Positions 1-12,107 of a DNA stretch of 64,000 nt are shown one piece after another (positions within the stretch are counted from its first letter, which is position 1; every line of letters begins with the position of its first letter). Origin of the DNA: Rotaria macrura (taxonomy: Eukaryota; Rotifera; Eurotatoria; Philodinida; Philodinidae); contig OENT01000006.1 of NCBI GenBank assembly GCA_900239685.1, positions 62,001 to 126,000 on the forward strand, read 5' to 3'. The notes below the pieces were generated by a model that saw only the letters and a list, made by a program, of their open reading frames with translations, searched no databases and had not been told where the DNA came from. A program made the position numbers and the translations under genes.

Positions 1-794
1 CTTTTCAACGTTTCAGAGTGCAGTACAACAACATGGTGTGTTTGGCGTATTTCAGAAAAAGACAATCGTGCTTTATTTAGTACACACATGAGCTAGCATA
101 CGTACACACATACTAGGTTTTTCTTCAATTAATCTTGCATTCAGTTGTAATGGATTTCTTGCAATTTTTTACTATGAGTATCTCAGCGAAAATTGTGGTA
201 TCATTATTTAATTCATGTAAATCTCCAACCCCGAAAAACATAATGTTCCATTTTATGAAAGAAAAAGCGTCCGACCGGTGTATTCTATTTCATAGATTTA
301 AGATAAGAAGTATCACTGTTGTCTCCCTATAGCTATGATTAAGCGTAAAAGGAAAAGACTAAAACAATGATTACAGTATTGAAATCCTAATATCTATATC
401 ATAGAAATCAATTCTTCTATCACCTTTTGGCTATCTAGTAGCGATATACCACTCTACTTTCATAAAAGATCGAGCACGTACGACATCTATGAAAAAAACA
501 GTTCATGTAGAAAACTTTTTCCTACTGAAAATGTTAGATAATCTTAACTGAATATTAATAAGGCACAGTTTACATACACCCGATTATCAATAAAAACGAC
601 ATTTATTCATAAATAGATTTATTTGGAAAGTCTTAAGGGCTCTTGCATTTCAAGATGGCTACCATTTTGTGTGGCATATAGAAAAATAAGTGATGAAGTT
701 TACTTCATTCGTGTAACAATTGTAATTTTTTGTCGCTAAATAATGTCATATGTTTTAGACATTTAAAAATTCTTCATAAAAATAGTCTCGATCA
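1..794. other. Upstream non-coding region, no gene recognised
   Basis: No coding segment with recognisable homology or convincing splice structure is seen on either strand. The region is AT-rich and probably holds the promoter and 5' leader of the MIC60 gene. An AG eleven nt before its ATG (…aaaaatag, at 783-784) could be a splice acceptor, but it lacks a good pyrimidine tract. Confidence 0.5.
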
Positions 795-3386
795 ATGCTC
801 CGTGTGGCTCGCTTGCCTTATTCCCAACCAGGGACACTAAATATCTTAACAATTGCTAAACGATGGCAACAAGCATCTGCTACGGGTACAAGTGCTTCTA
901 CCAAATCGACTATCGATTCAAAAAAACCTCAAAATCCTACTAATAATCCTTTGTCGACATCAACGAAAACTGCAGCAATCGATCGAATGAATAGCCCATC
1001 TAAAACAACACCGTCTTCTAGCTCTGCTTCATCAAGATCATCTCCAATTCCACCATTTTCGGCCCCTCCGAAAAGTAATGGTAGGAGTGGGGGTGGAGCA
1101 GTGAAGGCCATTATTTACGGAGTTACTCTTGGTTTAACTGCCACAATAGTCTATGCTGAGTATGAAAATGGCTCGTTTCGCCATCAACTCGAGTCAACCA
1201 TTCCGTATAGTTCAACAATCTTAGGTGGTCTGGATCAATTCATTGACCCCATTCTTGGTCGGCAAAAACCTTCGATTTCTAGTGCATCAGAAAAACTTCC
1301 TGAATTAGCTTATGTGCAAGAAAAGCAACCAGACAAAGAGAAAACAAAAATTCTCGGTCAACAGATCAAAGATACTACCAATATTGCCTCGGATAAATTA
1401 TCTGAAAAAGTTCAAAGCAAAAACAAAAGTACACAACTGAAAGAATCGGTTGATCATGCCGCTGAAAAAGTAAGATATTCTTTCATTGAACAAACTACAG
1501 AACGTAAAAGCAAGTATTATTCCTTCTTTTTTTGTGCAGGTTAAAGATACTGTGCATAATGTTCGTGATGCACTACCAAGTACAGAGACATTAAAAAAAA
1601 GTTTAGCACATACCAAAGAACAAGTGGAAGATGCAGTACACACAGTAAAAGAATCTATCAAAGATGCTTTACCAACTGCTAAAAGTACATCAAGTGAACG
1701 ATCGGGCAAAACTACTGATCCCGTTCATGAGAAAGAAACTGGTGAAGTAAATGCACCACCAGCAGCACTTAAAGATAAATACAAACAGTAAGTTTGAATT
1801 GTATTCTATATTCTTGATAAAAAGAAATTTTCAGCTCTATACTTGCATATTCTCGAATAAGTGATTTGTCTTTGATTAAATAACATTTTCGAAAATAGTT
1901 CATTTTTGAATATTCATCTAGACTCGAAGAAGAAATCACTCAATTACTTGCACCTTTGTCAAAACAAATTGATGATGCTCTCAATGCTGCACACGAGCAT
2001 ATTTCACACATGAAAACGATTATCGATAATCCAAGTATACCAACATCAGATCATGAAACATGGTCACGTGCTGAGCATTTACAAGAACAAGCTAAAAATT
2101 CATACGAAAAAGTAACGGATACACTTCGTGAATGGAAAAATAAACTAGTTGAATATACAGCTGTGACTAAAGGAGAAATACATCCACAAGAAAAACAACT
2201 CGATGAAAAATATCAAGAATTACAAAGACAATTTACAACATCGACATTCGTTAAAAACTTTCGTACTTACATTGATGAAGCAACGAAATCATTTCAAAAA
2301 GAAATCGAAACAATGTTTCCAAGTTTAGCCGGAAAAAGTCCTTCACAATTAACTCACGAAGATTTACAAGCATTATTAGTTCATGCACATCGTCGTGTAG
2401 TTAAACTTCAAAATGATATCGCACGTATGCGTATCAATGAATCTGATTCAGTTAAAGCAGCTGTTGATATTGAACGTGCAGAAATAGATCGTGTTGTTGA
2501 ACAACGTGTTCACCAGCGTGTAGAAAAAACCACTGAACAATTAACTGAAGAATTAAAATCTTATGAAAGAAACCTTCGACATCAATTCGATGAACAATTA
2601 CGACATGAAATTGTTCTGCAACATCAAGCATTAACACAATATTTAGCTGATGTTTTATCACGACAGTATCAAGAATGGGCTAATGAATATGAAAGACAAT
2701 TAGAAAATGAATCTATTAAAATAAGTTTGAATTTACAAAGTCAATTACGATCAACATTAGATCGTCTACATGCTATTGAACAAGCTATTGAAGCTAACCA
2801 CGATAGTCAACAACGTGGTAGACAAGCACAACAATTATGGATACAAGCACAAAATATTCTCAAACAAATCATTCATGGTACGACAAATGACAATGATATT
2901 GATATTGTTTCAAAAATTGTACCTAATGAAAAATTTGTTCAAGTACTTGTCAATGAACTACGTAATGATGATGCACCGACGACAAATGAAAAAACTCTAC
3001 GCGAACGTTTCACACATGTGAATAAACTATGTCGTCGTTTATCATTGATTGATGATGAGCATAATTCATTGTGGAATTATTTTCTATCTTATTTACAGAG
3101 TTTATTTATTGTACGACAACGTGATGATTCAATATTAACCGATGATGCTATTGATCTTAGCCAATTGAATACGTTTACAATATTAAACTATGTTCAATCA
3201 TATTTAGATCAAAATCAATGGTACAATGCATTACGTTTAATGCAATTACTAAGAGGCGAACCACGTAATGTTGCACAATCTTGGATTAATGATACAAAAC
3301 AATATTTAGCAAAAAGACAAACATCAGAATTACTTGAAGCTTATTCGAATTCAATTGGACTTGGTACATTACCAAGAACGACTTAA
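795..3386 (+). CDS. IMMT: MICOS complex subunit MIC60 (mitofilin)
   Basis: Exons 795-1469, 1540-1787 and 1922-3386 join in frame to 795 aa with GT-AG introns of 70 and 134 bp; human MIC60 has about 758 aa. MIC60 is the core of the MICOS complex and shapes cristae junctions in the mitochondrial inner membrane. Visible here: a Ser/Thr/Lys-rich N-terminus suited to mitochondrial import; one hydrophobic segment near residues 103-121 (AIIYGVTLGLTATIVYAEY); a Lys/Glu-rich linker; a long coiled coil in exon 3; and the C-terminal mitofilin domain ending in RNVAQSWINDTKQYLAKR and ELLEAYSNSIGLGTL, which resembles the family's conserved tail. The start is the first ATG of the long frame. The next gene begins 206 bp downstream on the same strand. 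The AATAAA at 3527-3532 is the likely poly(A) signal. The assignment rests mainly on the C-terminal domain and architecture. Confidence 0.92.
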
Positions 3387-3526
3387 ACCAATTTACAATT
3401 AAATCATTCGCCCATTATCTTTTCTCTTTTTTTTATGTCCTTGTCTTTTGCATCTTAGACCACGTATAATTTATACATATTAGAAGAAAAGAAGAAAAAA
3501 AGAAAGAGAAAGAGATACGAACGTTA

Positions 3527-3592
3527 AATAAATTAGCTTTTTAATTCTTCTTTCGTTTTCTTTTGCTTTATTTTAGATAATAAAAATTAATA
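3527..3592 (+). promoter_or_regulatory. Intercistronic poly(A) signal plus candidate trans-splice acceptor
   Basis: AATAAA at 3527-3532 is followed by a T-rich tract and TTTTAG with AG at 3575-3576, only 16 nt before the NDUFB2 ATG at 3593. I see no good GT donor between the MIC60 stop and this acceptor. In animals with spliced-leader trans-splicing this arrangement marks a downstream operon gene. Function is inferred. Confidence 0.5.
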
Positions 3593-4788
3593 ATGAACCG
3601 TGCGATTACTAGACTCTTGTCATCTTCATCTCGTATTCTACCAAGAATATATGCATCCACAACGACACCTTCAACCACATCAGAAGGACATAATGGTTCT
3701 GGACACGTTCAAAGTCATGGCCATGATCATGATCATCACCACGAGCCTGAATTAAGAAAAACCCAAGAATGGCGTCATCATGCAGGCATTCAATCGAAAT
3801 ATGAAAATCAATCTGAAGATCCTAGTATATCTTTTATGGCAGGTAAAAATGAATCATAACAAGTCTATATAGTTCAATAATACACTCATGTATTCGAAGC
3901 GTCGATCATAAAATAACAATTCTAAAACATCAAGATCTAACATAGCTTATTCGTATGTTGTGAATTAGATATATGTATACATTTCACAAAAAGAATATGA
4001 ATGCCAAAATTTCTCTGCTACCAAATTGAGATCTAACGACAATCATGATAGTATGCATTTAGTTAATAGACTTCACTTTAACGTTGATTGTTACTTGATA
4101 ATATGTGCTAAGGCTAATCAAAAGCAAAAGAGTTTCAAATCGACATGAAATATCTCTTCTGAAGATGCGATTTATTTTCCTATGCAGTAAATAGTGTAAT
4201 TCCACATGATTCTTAGAGGAACAGTGCCTATTGTATTTAACTCTGGAGTCAATTCAAAGAATTCTAGATTCGGTGCAAAGAAAAAATACTGTATGTCATA
4301 ATTTCTACTCTGCATTCCAATCTAACAAAGTTGACTCTGAAATAATCTATCTCGATTAGTGTGAAGCGAAACAAGGACAGAATATAACTCATGATCTATG
4401 AATGCCAAATCTGGGATTGATGTCCTCACAATTTATTTTTCACGAAATCAGGTTTTTGAAATTGATCATGTATATTATTAAAATTTCTAGTGATAAAAAT
4501 ATTTTAGTCCATTGTTTTTTGTTATTAAAATTTCTAGAACGACCAAACTATCATGATTATCGTCCTAATTTGGGACTAGCTAGTCTCAGTCTACCATACC
4601 GAACACAAGTATCTCTTTACGAAATGTGGTTGTATCATGGCGCTTTGATATTTTCTATTTGGCTTTGGTGGTATGTTACGTGGCGTTTTATTAAAGAACC
4701 AAACTGGTTTATTGGTCATGCTCATTATCCTGATATGTCAAAATTTACTGATGAAGAATTGGGTATTCCACCAGATGATTTAGATTGA
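3593..4788 (+). CDS. NDUFB2: NADH dehydrogenase 1 beta subcomplex subunit 2 (complex I, AGGG-type)
   Basis: Exons 3593-3842 and 4538-4788 join in frame (166 aa) across a 695-bp intron. NDUFB2 is a single-span accessory subunit in the membrane arm of respiratory complex I. The diagnostic part is the C-terminus: a hydrophobic segment (GALIFSIWLWWYVTWRFI), then a GH-x-HYPD motif, then FTDEELGIPPDDLD, which closely matches the end of animal NDUFB2. The N-terminal half is Ser/Thr-rich (import signal) and carries an unusual His-rich stretch (HVQSHGHDHDHHH, about residues 38-50) that I do not know from other NDUFB2 proteins. The product is longer than the human precursor (about 105 aa). It lies between MIC60 and ATP synthase subunit d on the same strand. 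Confidence 0.88.
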
Positions 4789-5314
4789 AGAACGACCATA
4801 CTATACTGTAGTTGTTATTTTTCTCGCATCATTTTTTTTTCTATTCAAATGATGTTGTTCTTTCTCTTTGTATTTTTCCCTTGTCCATCTTGGTTTTATG
4901 ACAAATGGTACGGTTTTGTTTTTCTCCTACTTCATATCCAATCAAACTGTTCTAGCATTAATGTATTTCTATTACAAAACAAAGTAAAAAACAGAAACAA
5001 TCGTCAAGGAATTTTAACTTTTCTATTCGTTTAGGTATTAGAAATTAGTCTAGTTGATTCAAACAAAAGAGAAAGGTTCGAATCTTGACCACTGCGCTTT
5101 TCGAACGAATTTATCTTATAATGAAATTTTACGCGTGCATACCCTATGATGAGAATTGATAATAAATATGAAGTATTTTCTTGATTATCAAAATCGATTA
5201 GTCTTCCTGAGGGAACTTGCCGCAAAATTGAACTGTTGAAATTTGAATACAAATAACACTTCTTCTTCGAAATAAAATCTAGTATTCCTTTTTCAGATTT
5301 GAAAAAAAACTTTC
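4789..5314 (+). other. NDUFB2 3' region and candidate trans-splice acceptor before ATP5PD
   Basis: No coding segment is supported. AATAAA at 5271-5276 is followed by TTCCTTTTTCAG (AG at 5295-5296), 18 nt before the next ATG at 5315. This repeats the arrangement before NDUFB2. A short B-box-like motif near 5076 is not part of a tRNA (no A box, no cloverleaf). Confidence 0.45.
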
Positions 5315-6704
5315 ATGGCTCAACAAGTTGGCCGATCAGCAGCTGCTGCATCTCGTTATGCTGCCGCAAAAATTGATTGGAGTCGTCTATTAAAATTGAG
5401 TGGTTCCAATACTACAACGGTATCCAATCTACAGGGCAAATGGAGTCAAGCAGCTGTCAAGTAAATTTTAAAAGCATTCTTTTACTCTATCAAGCAATTT
5501 TTTAAAACGACATTGTTTCATGTTCAATTTTTTAGAATGAATAGTTTATCAGAGTCCTTACCTAAGATTGATTTTGATAATTACCGAAAACTGGTGCCAG
5601 ACAAAACACTTGTTGATAAACTGCAAAAAGAAGTAAGACTTATTCTTGTCGATAGAACAACTACTAATAATAGAAAATTTCAAACTGATCGTAGCTGTCC
5701 AAATTGAAGACCCTAAACGGCAATAGCAAGCACTAGAAAATTCTCGGACATTCGAAACATTTTCTGTTGAATTCAAACGTTCGAAATACATTTTATAACT
5801 ATTTTAAATTTTACATGATTGAATTTCCTTGTAACTATCGTATGATGGTGATCATGAATCATAGATTTAGAAGATGAATTAATGAGAAGAAAAGACAAGT
5901 CAATTTCTGTGTTGATATTTAAATTTAAAGTGACGGAATTTGTTCTTATAGAGAGAGAGAGTTAGCATTGAGTTCATTTTCTATTCATGTTATAGCACGA
6001 AATAAGATAAGTGAGTTCAAGATTATTATATGAAATCAGTAATGGCAATAAAGTTATTTTTAAGATTAAGTTTCATATGCATCTATTGTTTCTTTCAGTA
6101 TGAAAATGCACAAATCCCCTATCCAAAAGATACTGCCAATCGCTTCAACGAACTCGAAGAATATGCTAAAAGCGAAGTATACATTTATACACACACACAC
6201 ATATATATATATGCACCCCGTATAACTTAAACTAATATACTAATTTATTTAGGAAAAACGTGCTGAAGAGTTCATTAAATTAGCTGAAGGTGAAGTTGAA
6301 AAATTACGTCACGAATTTGAACGATGGGATAATGTACCTCCAGCCGATGAAATTACTTATGAATTAGGTATGATAGTATAGAATATCTTTTTGCGATTTA
6401 ATAAATATTGGTTTTTTTGTCTATTGATTTAGCTTCGTTCTATATGCCTGAAGCTGTCTTTCCTCGTGTCTGGGATAAGGATGCATCCGACAAATTAAAA
6501 GATATTCAATTTTTACCGTACGAAAAACGAGATTCGTTACGTTGGTGGGTCGAACAAGGTGGTGAATTATCACCACATAAACATGAATACGTCACGCCAG
6601 ACGAAGGACTTGATACTATTGGTACTCCTCCAAGACCAAAACAAGAACTCTCTGAACATGGACATCATGATACTAAGAAAATAGGTTCTGGTGCCAAACA
6701 TTAA
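5315..6704 (+). CDS. ATP5PD: ATP synthase peripheral stalk subunit d, mitochondrial
   Basis: Five exons (5315-5460, 5536-5632, 6099-6176, 6253-6367, 6433-6704) join in frame to 235 aa. Subunit d is part of the peripheral stalk of F1Fo-ATP synthase on the matrix side of the inner membrane. Family features in order: an N-terminal KIDWSRL (typical IDW motif), a central YENAQIPYPKD segment, a charged helix (EKRAEEFIKLAEGEVEKLR), then PPADEITYELASFYMPEAVF and FLPYEKRDSLRWWVEQG near the C-terminus. The protein exceeds the roughly 160 aa of mammalian subunit d because of a short Ala-rich N-terminal extension and a His/Lys-rich tail. An AATAAA at 6777-6782 fits as its poly(A) signal. It is third in the same-strand mitochondrial cluster. 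Confidence 0.9.
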
Positions 6705-9700
6705 TGCATCCCATTGATTCGGTTCCCTAATCTTTTTCGTTTTTCTTTTCTCTCTGCTCTATTAGGATTCAGCCCAAATAAAATGTCTATATGAAACAAC
6801 ACACAAGTTTAGTTGAATCGAAATTTTAAAACAAAATAAAAACCATTTGTGTTCAATTTTATATAAGACAGTTTAGAGAGTTTATTTAGTATGTTTTTTG
6901 ATTCAAATAAACTAAACTTACATGTGATACTCTTATTTAATCAATAGAGTTCACACAATTTCTAAAAAGAAAAAGAGAAAATTAAAAAAATACGATACGA
7001 ATAACTTCTACATAGTTTATAGACATCTATAGGAAAGAATAGTCAAAACGATGATGAAATAATTATTGCTTGCACACAATTAGAAAAATGACATGCTAGT
7101 CTTGTCAACTTGTAAAAATCAATTTTTTATATGAACAATAGTAAAGAAGTAAGAAGGATATGCTCGAACTGTTCAATGATACTAATCATTTCATGACGGT
7201 TTGAAAAAGATTCATACGAATAAAAAGCTAATTCTTTTTTGAGAATGGCTGGATAAAAAATTTAATTTAAATCAATAATACACAATAATACAAGTTTCAT
7301 ACAGTTTTTGTATGGTATACAATGAATTTCTAGACAAACTTTCACAATTTCAACAGTCAACTCTATATCTTTATCAGATAGAAATGATGCCGTTTTGGCA
7401 TATTTATATCAAAGAAACTGTCCGTGAACTCTATTTTACGCAAGTTATTGCAAGTATTGATTATTTTTCTTGAATCATACGTATTCGATTACACGTAAAT
7501 AAAAGTCAACGATATGAAAAACTGATGTACTATATCACACTTTTGCTCCAATTCACGTGACACAATACAATGAAAATATAGAATAGTACTGATTTGGCTT
7601 CATATCTATATTGATCAGTTATTGTTATTGTGATCTATTTGCTTTAATTCTTATAGGAAGCATCTTTCCGGCTTGATAACTCATTAAAATAAGATAGAAC
7701 GCATTAGTGGAGAAGAAATTGAACTTTTACTAGTTTTGTGATGAACAATAGACAATTTAAAAAATTTTCTGCAGATTAACGATCTATATATGTTTCGAAT
7801 AATTCATAATTGCATTATGAGTGACTGTTTAGAGTCTATAACAGTTTCAGAAGAGGCACTCATGAAATAACTAGAATAATAGACTAATGAACCCTTCAAT
7901 ATACCGATAGTATAAACAGATAAAAAAGATGTGTTGCAACCATTTTTACTCGATCACTTGATCACTAAAGTGACCATTAAAAGAAACAACATTATAAGTG
8001 GCTTTTTAAAATATTTTGTTTCTTTTTATATTCATTATTTTTTCTCGATAACTATCCATGTTTCAGTCAACAGTTAATATTATTCATAGGTACGCGAGTG
8101 TTTTGATATTATCACATATAAGTTAGTCGGTTCTGATACCAATTATGGGACCATCCAGATTATTGATTTGTAGTCTCTAGCTGCATCCTGTTCGAATCAG
8201 AAATACGCTCTGATCTGAGTTCTAGGCTCGATTACAATGGAAAAGAAGTTAGAATCTTGCTATCATTGCCCAATAAAAATAAAAAGGCTTATATCGATAA
8301 ATAAGATCAACGTTTGACTTCCGTAGACATATTGCTCACGAATATGTTTTTAACTATATTAGTAGATTGTATATACAAAAATGACACACTTTCATATCTT
8401 ACCAATCTTTGCCCGAAAAAGAATTATGAATCTTTCGAAACATCATTGATGCACTAGAGGCACATTGATCTATGTATATTTCATAGCATATTCCTGGGGT
8501 TTTCTGTAAACTGATCGAACAAGAAAAGGCTTATCTTTCTATAAAATGTTCATTTTTAAAAATCTATCGACATTGCAACATTAGCAACAGATTAAGGTCC
8601 TTTACGCAGCAGCAGTATCATGAACAACATTTATAAAAGATGATATGATGATTTTCATATTCTATTCGACTCAGTAATCATGGAGAACCAGAAATTACAA
8701 GTATAACTATCCATAACTGAAATTGATCTTTCGTTTTAGATAGCATGTTGAATCTATGACATAGCTTCATTTCATATTGACCAATCACCAATTAGATTTG
8801 TCAAGTAAATAAAGCCAAAATTTAACTGCCACAAAATAATTTTGCCCACATACTACAGTATGTATGTAGAACAAACGTAGTGAACCATGTCGTGGAAGAA
8901 GGTTGTCTTTGTGTACTAAACTAGATCTGTACTATTGATTATCGTACACTGTGGTTCTATAAACAAAACTTCGTGTAGTGTTCTTGTTTAATTTTAATAA
9001 TTATGTTCAAATGGTACGAAAACGAATGGAGTATTGCTTCACACTTCTGGAAAGACATATTCAATGATTCTTTTTCTTTTAATAGATTCTGAAAAATAAA
9101 CATGACATTCTCTAAATGAAGAAAGTAGTTGTGTCGTGATATCGTATTGTATCTATTAATTTGATCGAGGATATAAATCATCATTAAATACACTGCAGTG
9201 GCTATTTATGAAATGTAACTTGTTTTGTTTACTTTCACAAATGACATTAAGGAAGAGAAAAACTATGACAAGTATGAAGAAGTTTTGCATAATATCATTA
9301 AACTCACATACCGGCAATGTTCTACACAGCTTTTAGGGAAAAACTAGATATATCAGCAGATTTCGATTGTAGCAATAATAGTAAGCTGAATTTTTTCCTG
9401 TATTAGTCAATGACATAACTCTACTCTATGTTTTTCCTTGTATGGTTTATATATATATTGAAATAAGAACTTTTTCTAACGAATGACAATGTTTCTATCA
9501 AATAAATTCACTTTGATAGTGTTAGAAATCAATACGATATTACATGTTCATTTATTCATATTATACAATATGATTGCGTTCGTTTTCTAATTCATATACA
9601 GTAATCAAATTTTTAAATCTTTTCGCTTTTAAAAAATTATACATCAATCTACATCAAGTCCATAAAATAGGGCAGCAATTGATTGATATTAGTAATTGAT

Positions 9701-12000
9701 ATGCTTGGATACATAACATCACAATAGTCACTGTATTTGATGCTGTATCTGATTTTTGAATATTTTACTGGAGAAAAAACATATTCATGGAGTTCATTAA
9801 CGAATATCAAGAGCGAGCATTCATTCATATTGTGGATACATACGATTCTTTTTGTTGTAAAAAGTAAGTAAATATCGTCTGACGCATCTGTCATTGATGG
9901 ATGAAAAATCATAATCTTAAAAATGTGTGAAGATGTTCGACGAAAAGAAAACATTTCTAATAAAACGTTTTGATAAATTATGAATAGAAAAAAATATTTG
10001 AGAGTCAGAGAAAACATTGTACTTCACAAATGGTATTGTGATAGGATAGTTAATTAATTATTATCTACCACTACAGCAGAGATAATGAAGAAAATAAATT
10101 GTCAATATTAAGTTATTCATAAAATCTGTCGTCACTTATGATTATAGATATAAGTATGATGACTTCATATGTATGTTTGACTAGAGATAATGTTCAAATT
10201 GTATTGTCAATGAATCAAATACGTGAAAAAATAATTTGCATATTGTGTTTTCTTTTCTAACGAGTCGTATAAAAACATCGAGAGGAATCATGTTGATAGA
10301 TTTAATTTCAGTGAATAATATTTCGAACAGTTGAAATATACTTTATGAAACTATAACTCTAACAAAAATTTCTGGAACAATATGTATCATATTCTTTGAA
10401 CCTTTGACTTACTGATAAAAGACGTACAGATGTGTTATACAGTGACTGTGTACACCATGAACATTTTCGTTCGTTAACAAAGAGAAGTCCGACATAAGCT
10501 ATAAAAAAATGATTATGTGAAAAGCTCCTACTGTTTGAAGTGTTCTTTTGCGCAAATGTATCGAAAACGATATGCATCGTAAGTGATTACATTAGTTCTA
10601 CGTGATGAATAGTTTATGAAGTGTGCATGACTCGTCGGTTACCAAAGGGTTAAAAAGTAAGTTTTTGAATTAGGTAGAATTCATTTCAGAACACTTTCTT
10701 GATGTGATCTGTAATAATACTTATTGTCCGGTCAATTAATTGCCTGAATAGAGTGAATTTGACAACTGACTATTGTATTTGTATATATATATATATGTTT
10801 GTGTGGGTATAGAATTCACACATTTGTTAAAAGTTGATCTATTTGTCTTCCATTACAATGACAATCGTTGCTATGAGGCAGCATCAATCACATACGGGAA
10901 TCATTTATACTAAACATGTCATCGCTGTTGTTCATCAATAATGAGTCTTTTCTCCTATCATATTACCAATGGTATGTCTCGTCGACTAGTTTATACATAC
11001 AAAGATGATTTATTCTTTTTCGAAATACATACATCAGGACGAACACAAAGATGAACAAGTGAGATCTCATGAGAGATAACAATTACGTGACAAACTAAAG
11101 TTCATTTTTTTTCTTCAATCTACATGTAGCCACGATTTCTTGAAATATAGAATATTTCCTATCCGGATTTTGTCATATGTCTCATTACTGTTAACTATTT
11201 CTCGTTCATTCTTCTACTAGTGCCCATAAGGCAGATGGCCTCATTTAAGGCAATTAAAGCTTACGCGTTATGTGTCACCATGTTCAATCCATTAAAAGAA
11301 GGAGAAGAAGAAAAAAAAAGAGAACGAAGAAATATAATGACATTATTCATTCGTTGTATGAAAAACATACGTTCAAAATGATAACCATCGTGTTCATTTA
11401 TATGTGTGCTTAAAGTCAGGTAAATCGAAGTATTGTCGTCAGTGTTCGTTTTTCTTTTTAGTTATTTTATAATTATTTTTATAAAAAATGAATTTTCTAA
11501 ATATGTTTTATATTCATACAATAGAAGTCATTCTTATAATAGTTACAGCGTTTGACAATACACTAGTGAAGAAGAAAAGTTGACGAAAAAAATCAATAGT
11601 GCCATTTGAACTTCTTCGATTGATGAAAGTAAAGAGTCCTTCATGATTGAAACTTGAAAATGATGTAAATGCGTATATAGTATATGTGTATGCATATGTA
11701 GGTGTATGTCAATCAGTTACTTGTCCATCAACTATACACATTGAGAGATGAAAAAGAAGAAGAAGAAGTAGAAAGGAAACCTTTCTCATTTGTTGTCCCT
11801 TTCGCATCATCAGAGAGAGAGAGAGAGAACGATAAAAAAACCTAAGAAAAAAAAATCAATTATTGGACGTACAGCAGAATGATTGACACAACGAACGATG
11901 AGAAAGATAAATGAACATAAAATATATCTTGACTATTTCTTTATTTTATTTTAGAGATCATCCATGACATTTAGTGATACTAAAAAGTAAATCAGTATGA
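6705..12000. other. 5.3-kb region with no supported gene
   Basis: Apart from the AATAAA at 6777-6782, I find only AT-rich sequence with short simple repeats, for example (TA)n near 10784-10796, purine-rich GAA runs near 11300-11330 and 11755-11775, and (GA)n near 11813-11827. The longest open frames (for example 122 codons on the minus strand at 9649-10017) have no recognisable domain and the composition expected of chance frames in AT-rich DNA. The last 100 bp before 12004 may be a 5' UTR exon of the VWC gene. Confidence 0.5.
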
Positions 12001-12107
12001 AAAGGTATGTAGATTAGTCTAGTCACGAAATGATAATGATGCTGACTTTTACTTCTTAGATGACAGTTAATCGTCTACATTGACTGAGTCATGTGGAATA
12101 AACGATC

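Noticed and set aside
5070-5100. B-box-like GGTTCGAATCT suggesting a tRNA
   Set aside because: No A box or cloverleaf can be formed upstream, and no CCA-side acceptor stem is present.
9649-10017. 122-codon open frame on the minus strand
   Set aside because: No recognisable motif, no splice or poly(A) context, and Phe/Ile/Tyr/Ser-rich composition expected of chance frames in AT-rich DNA.
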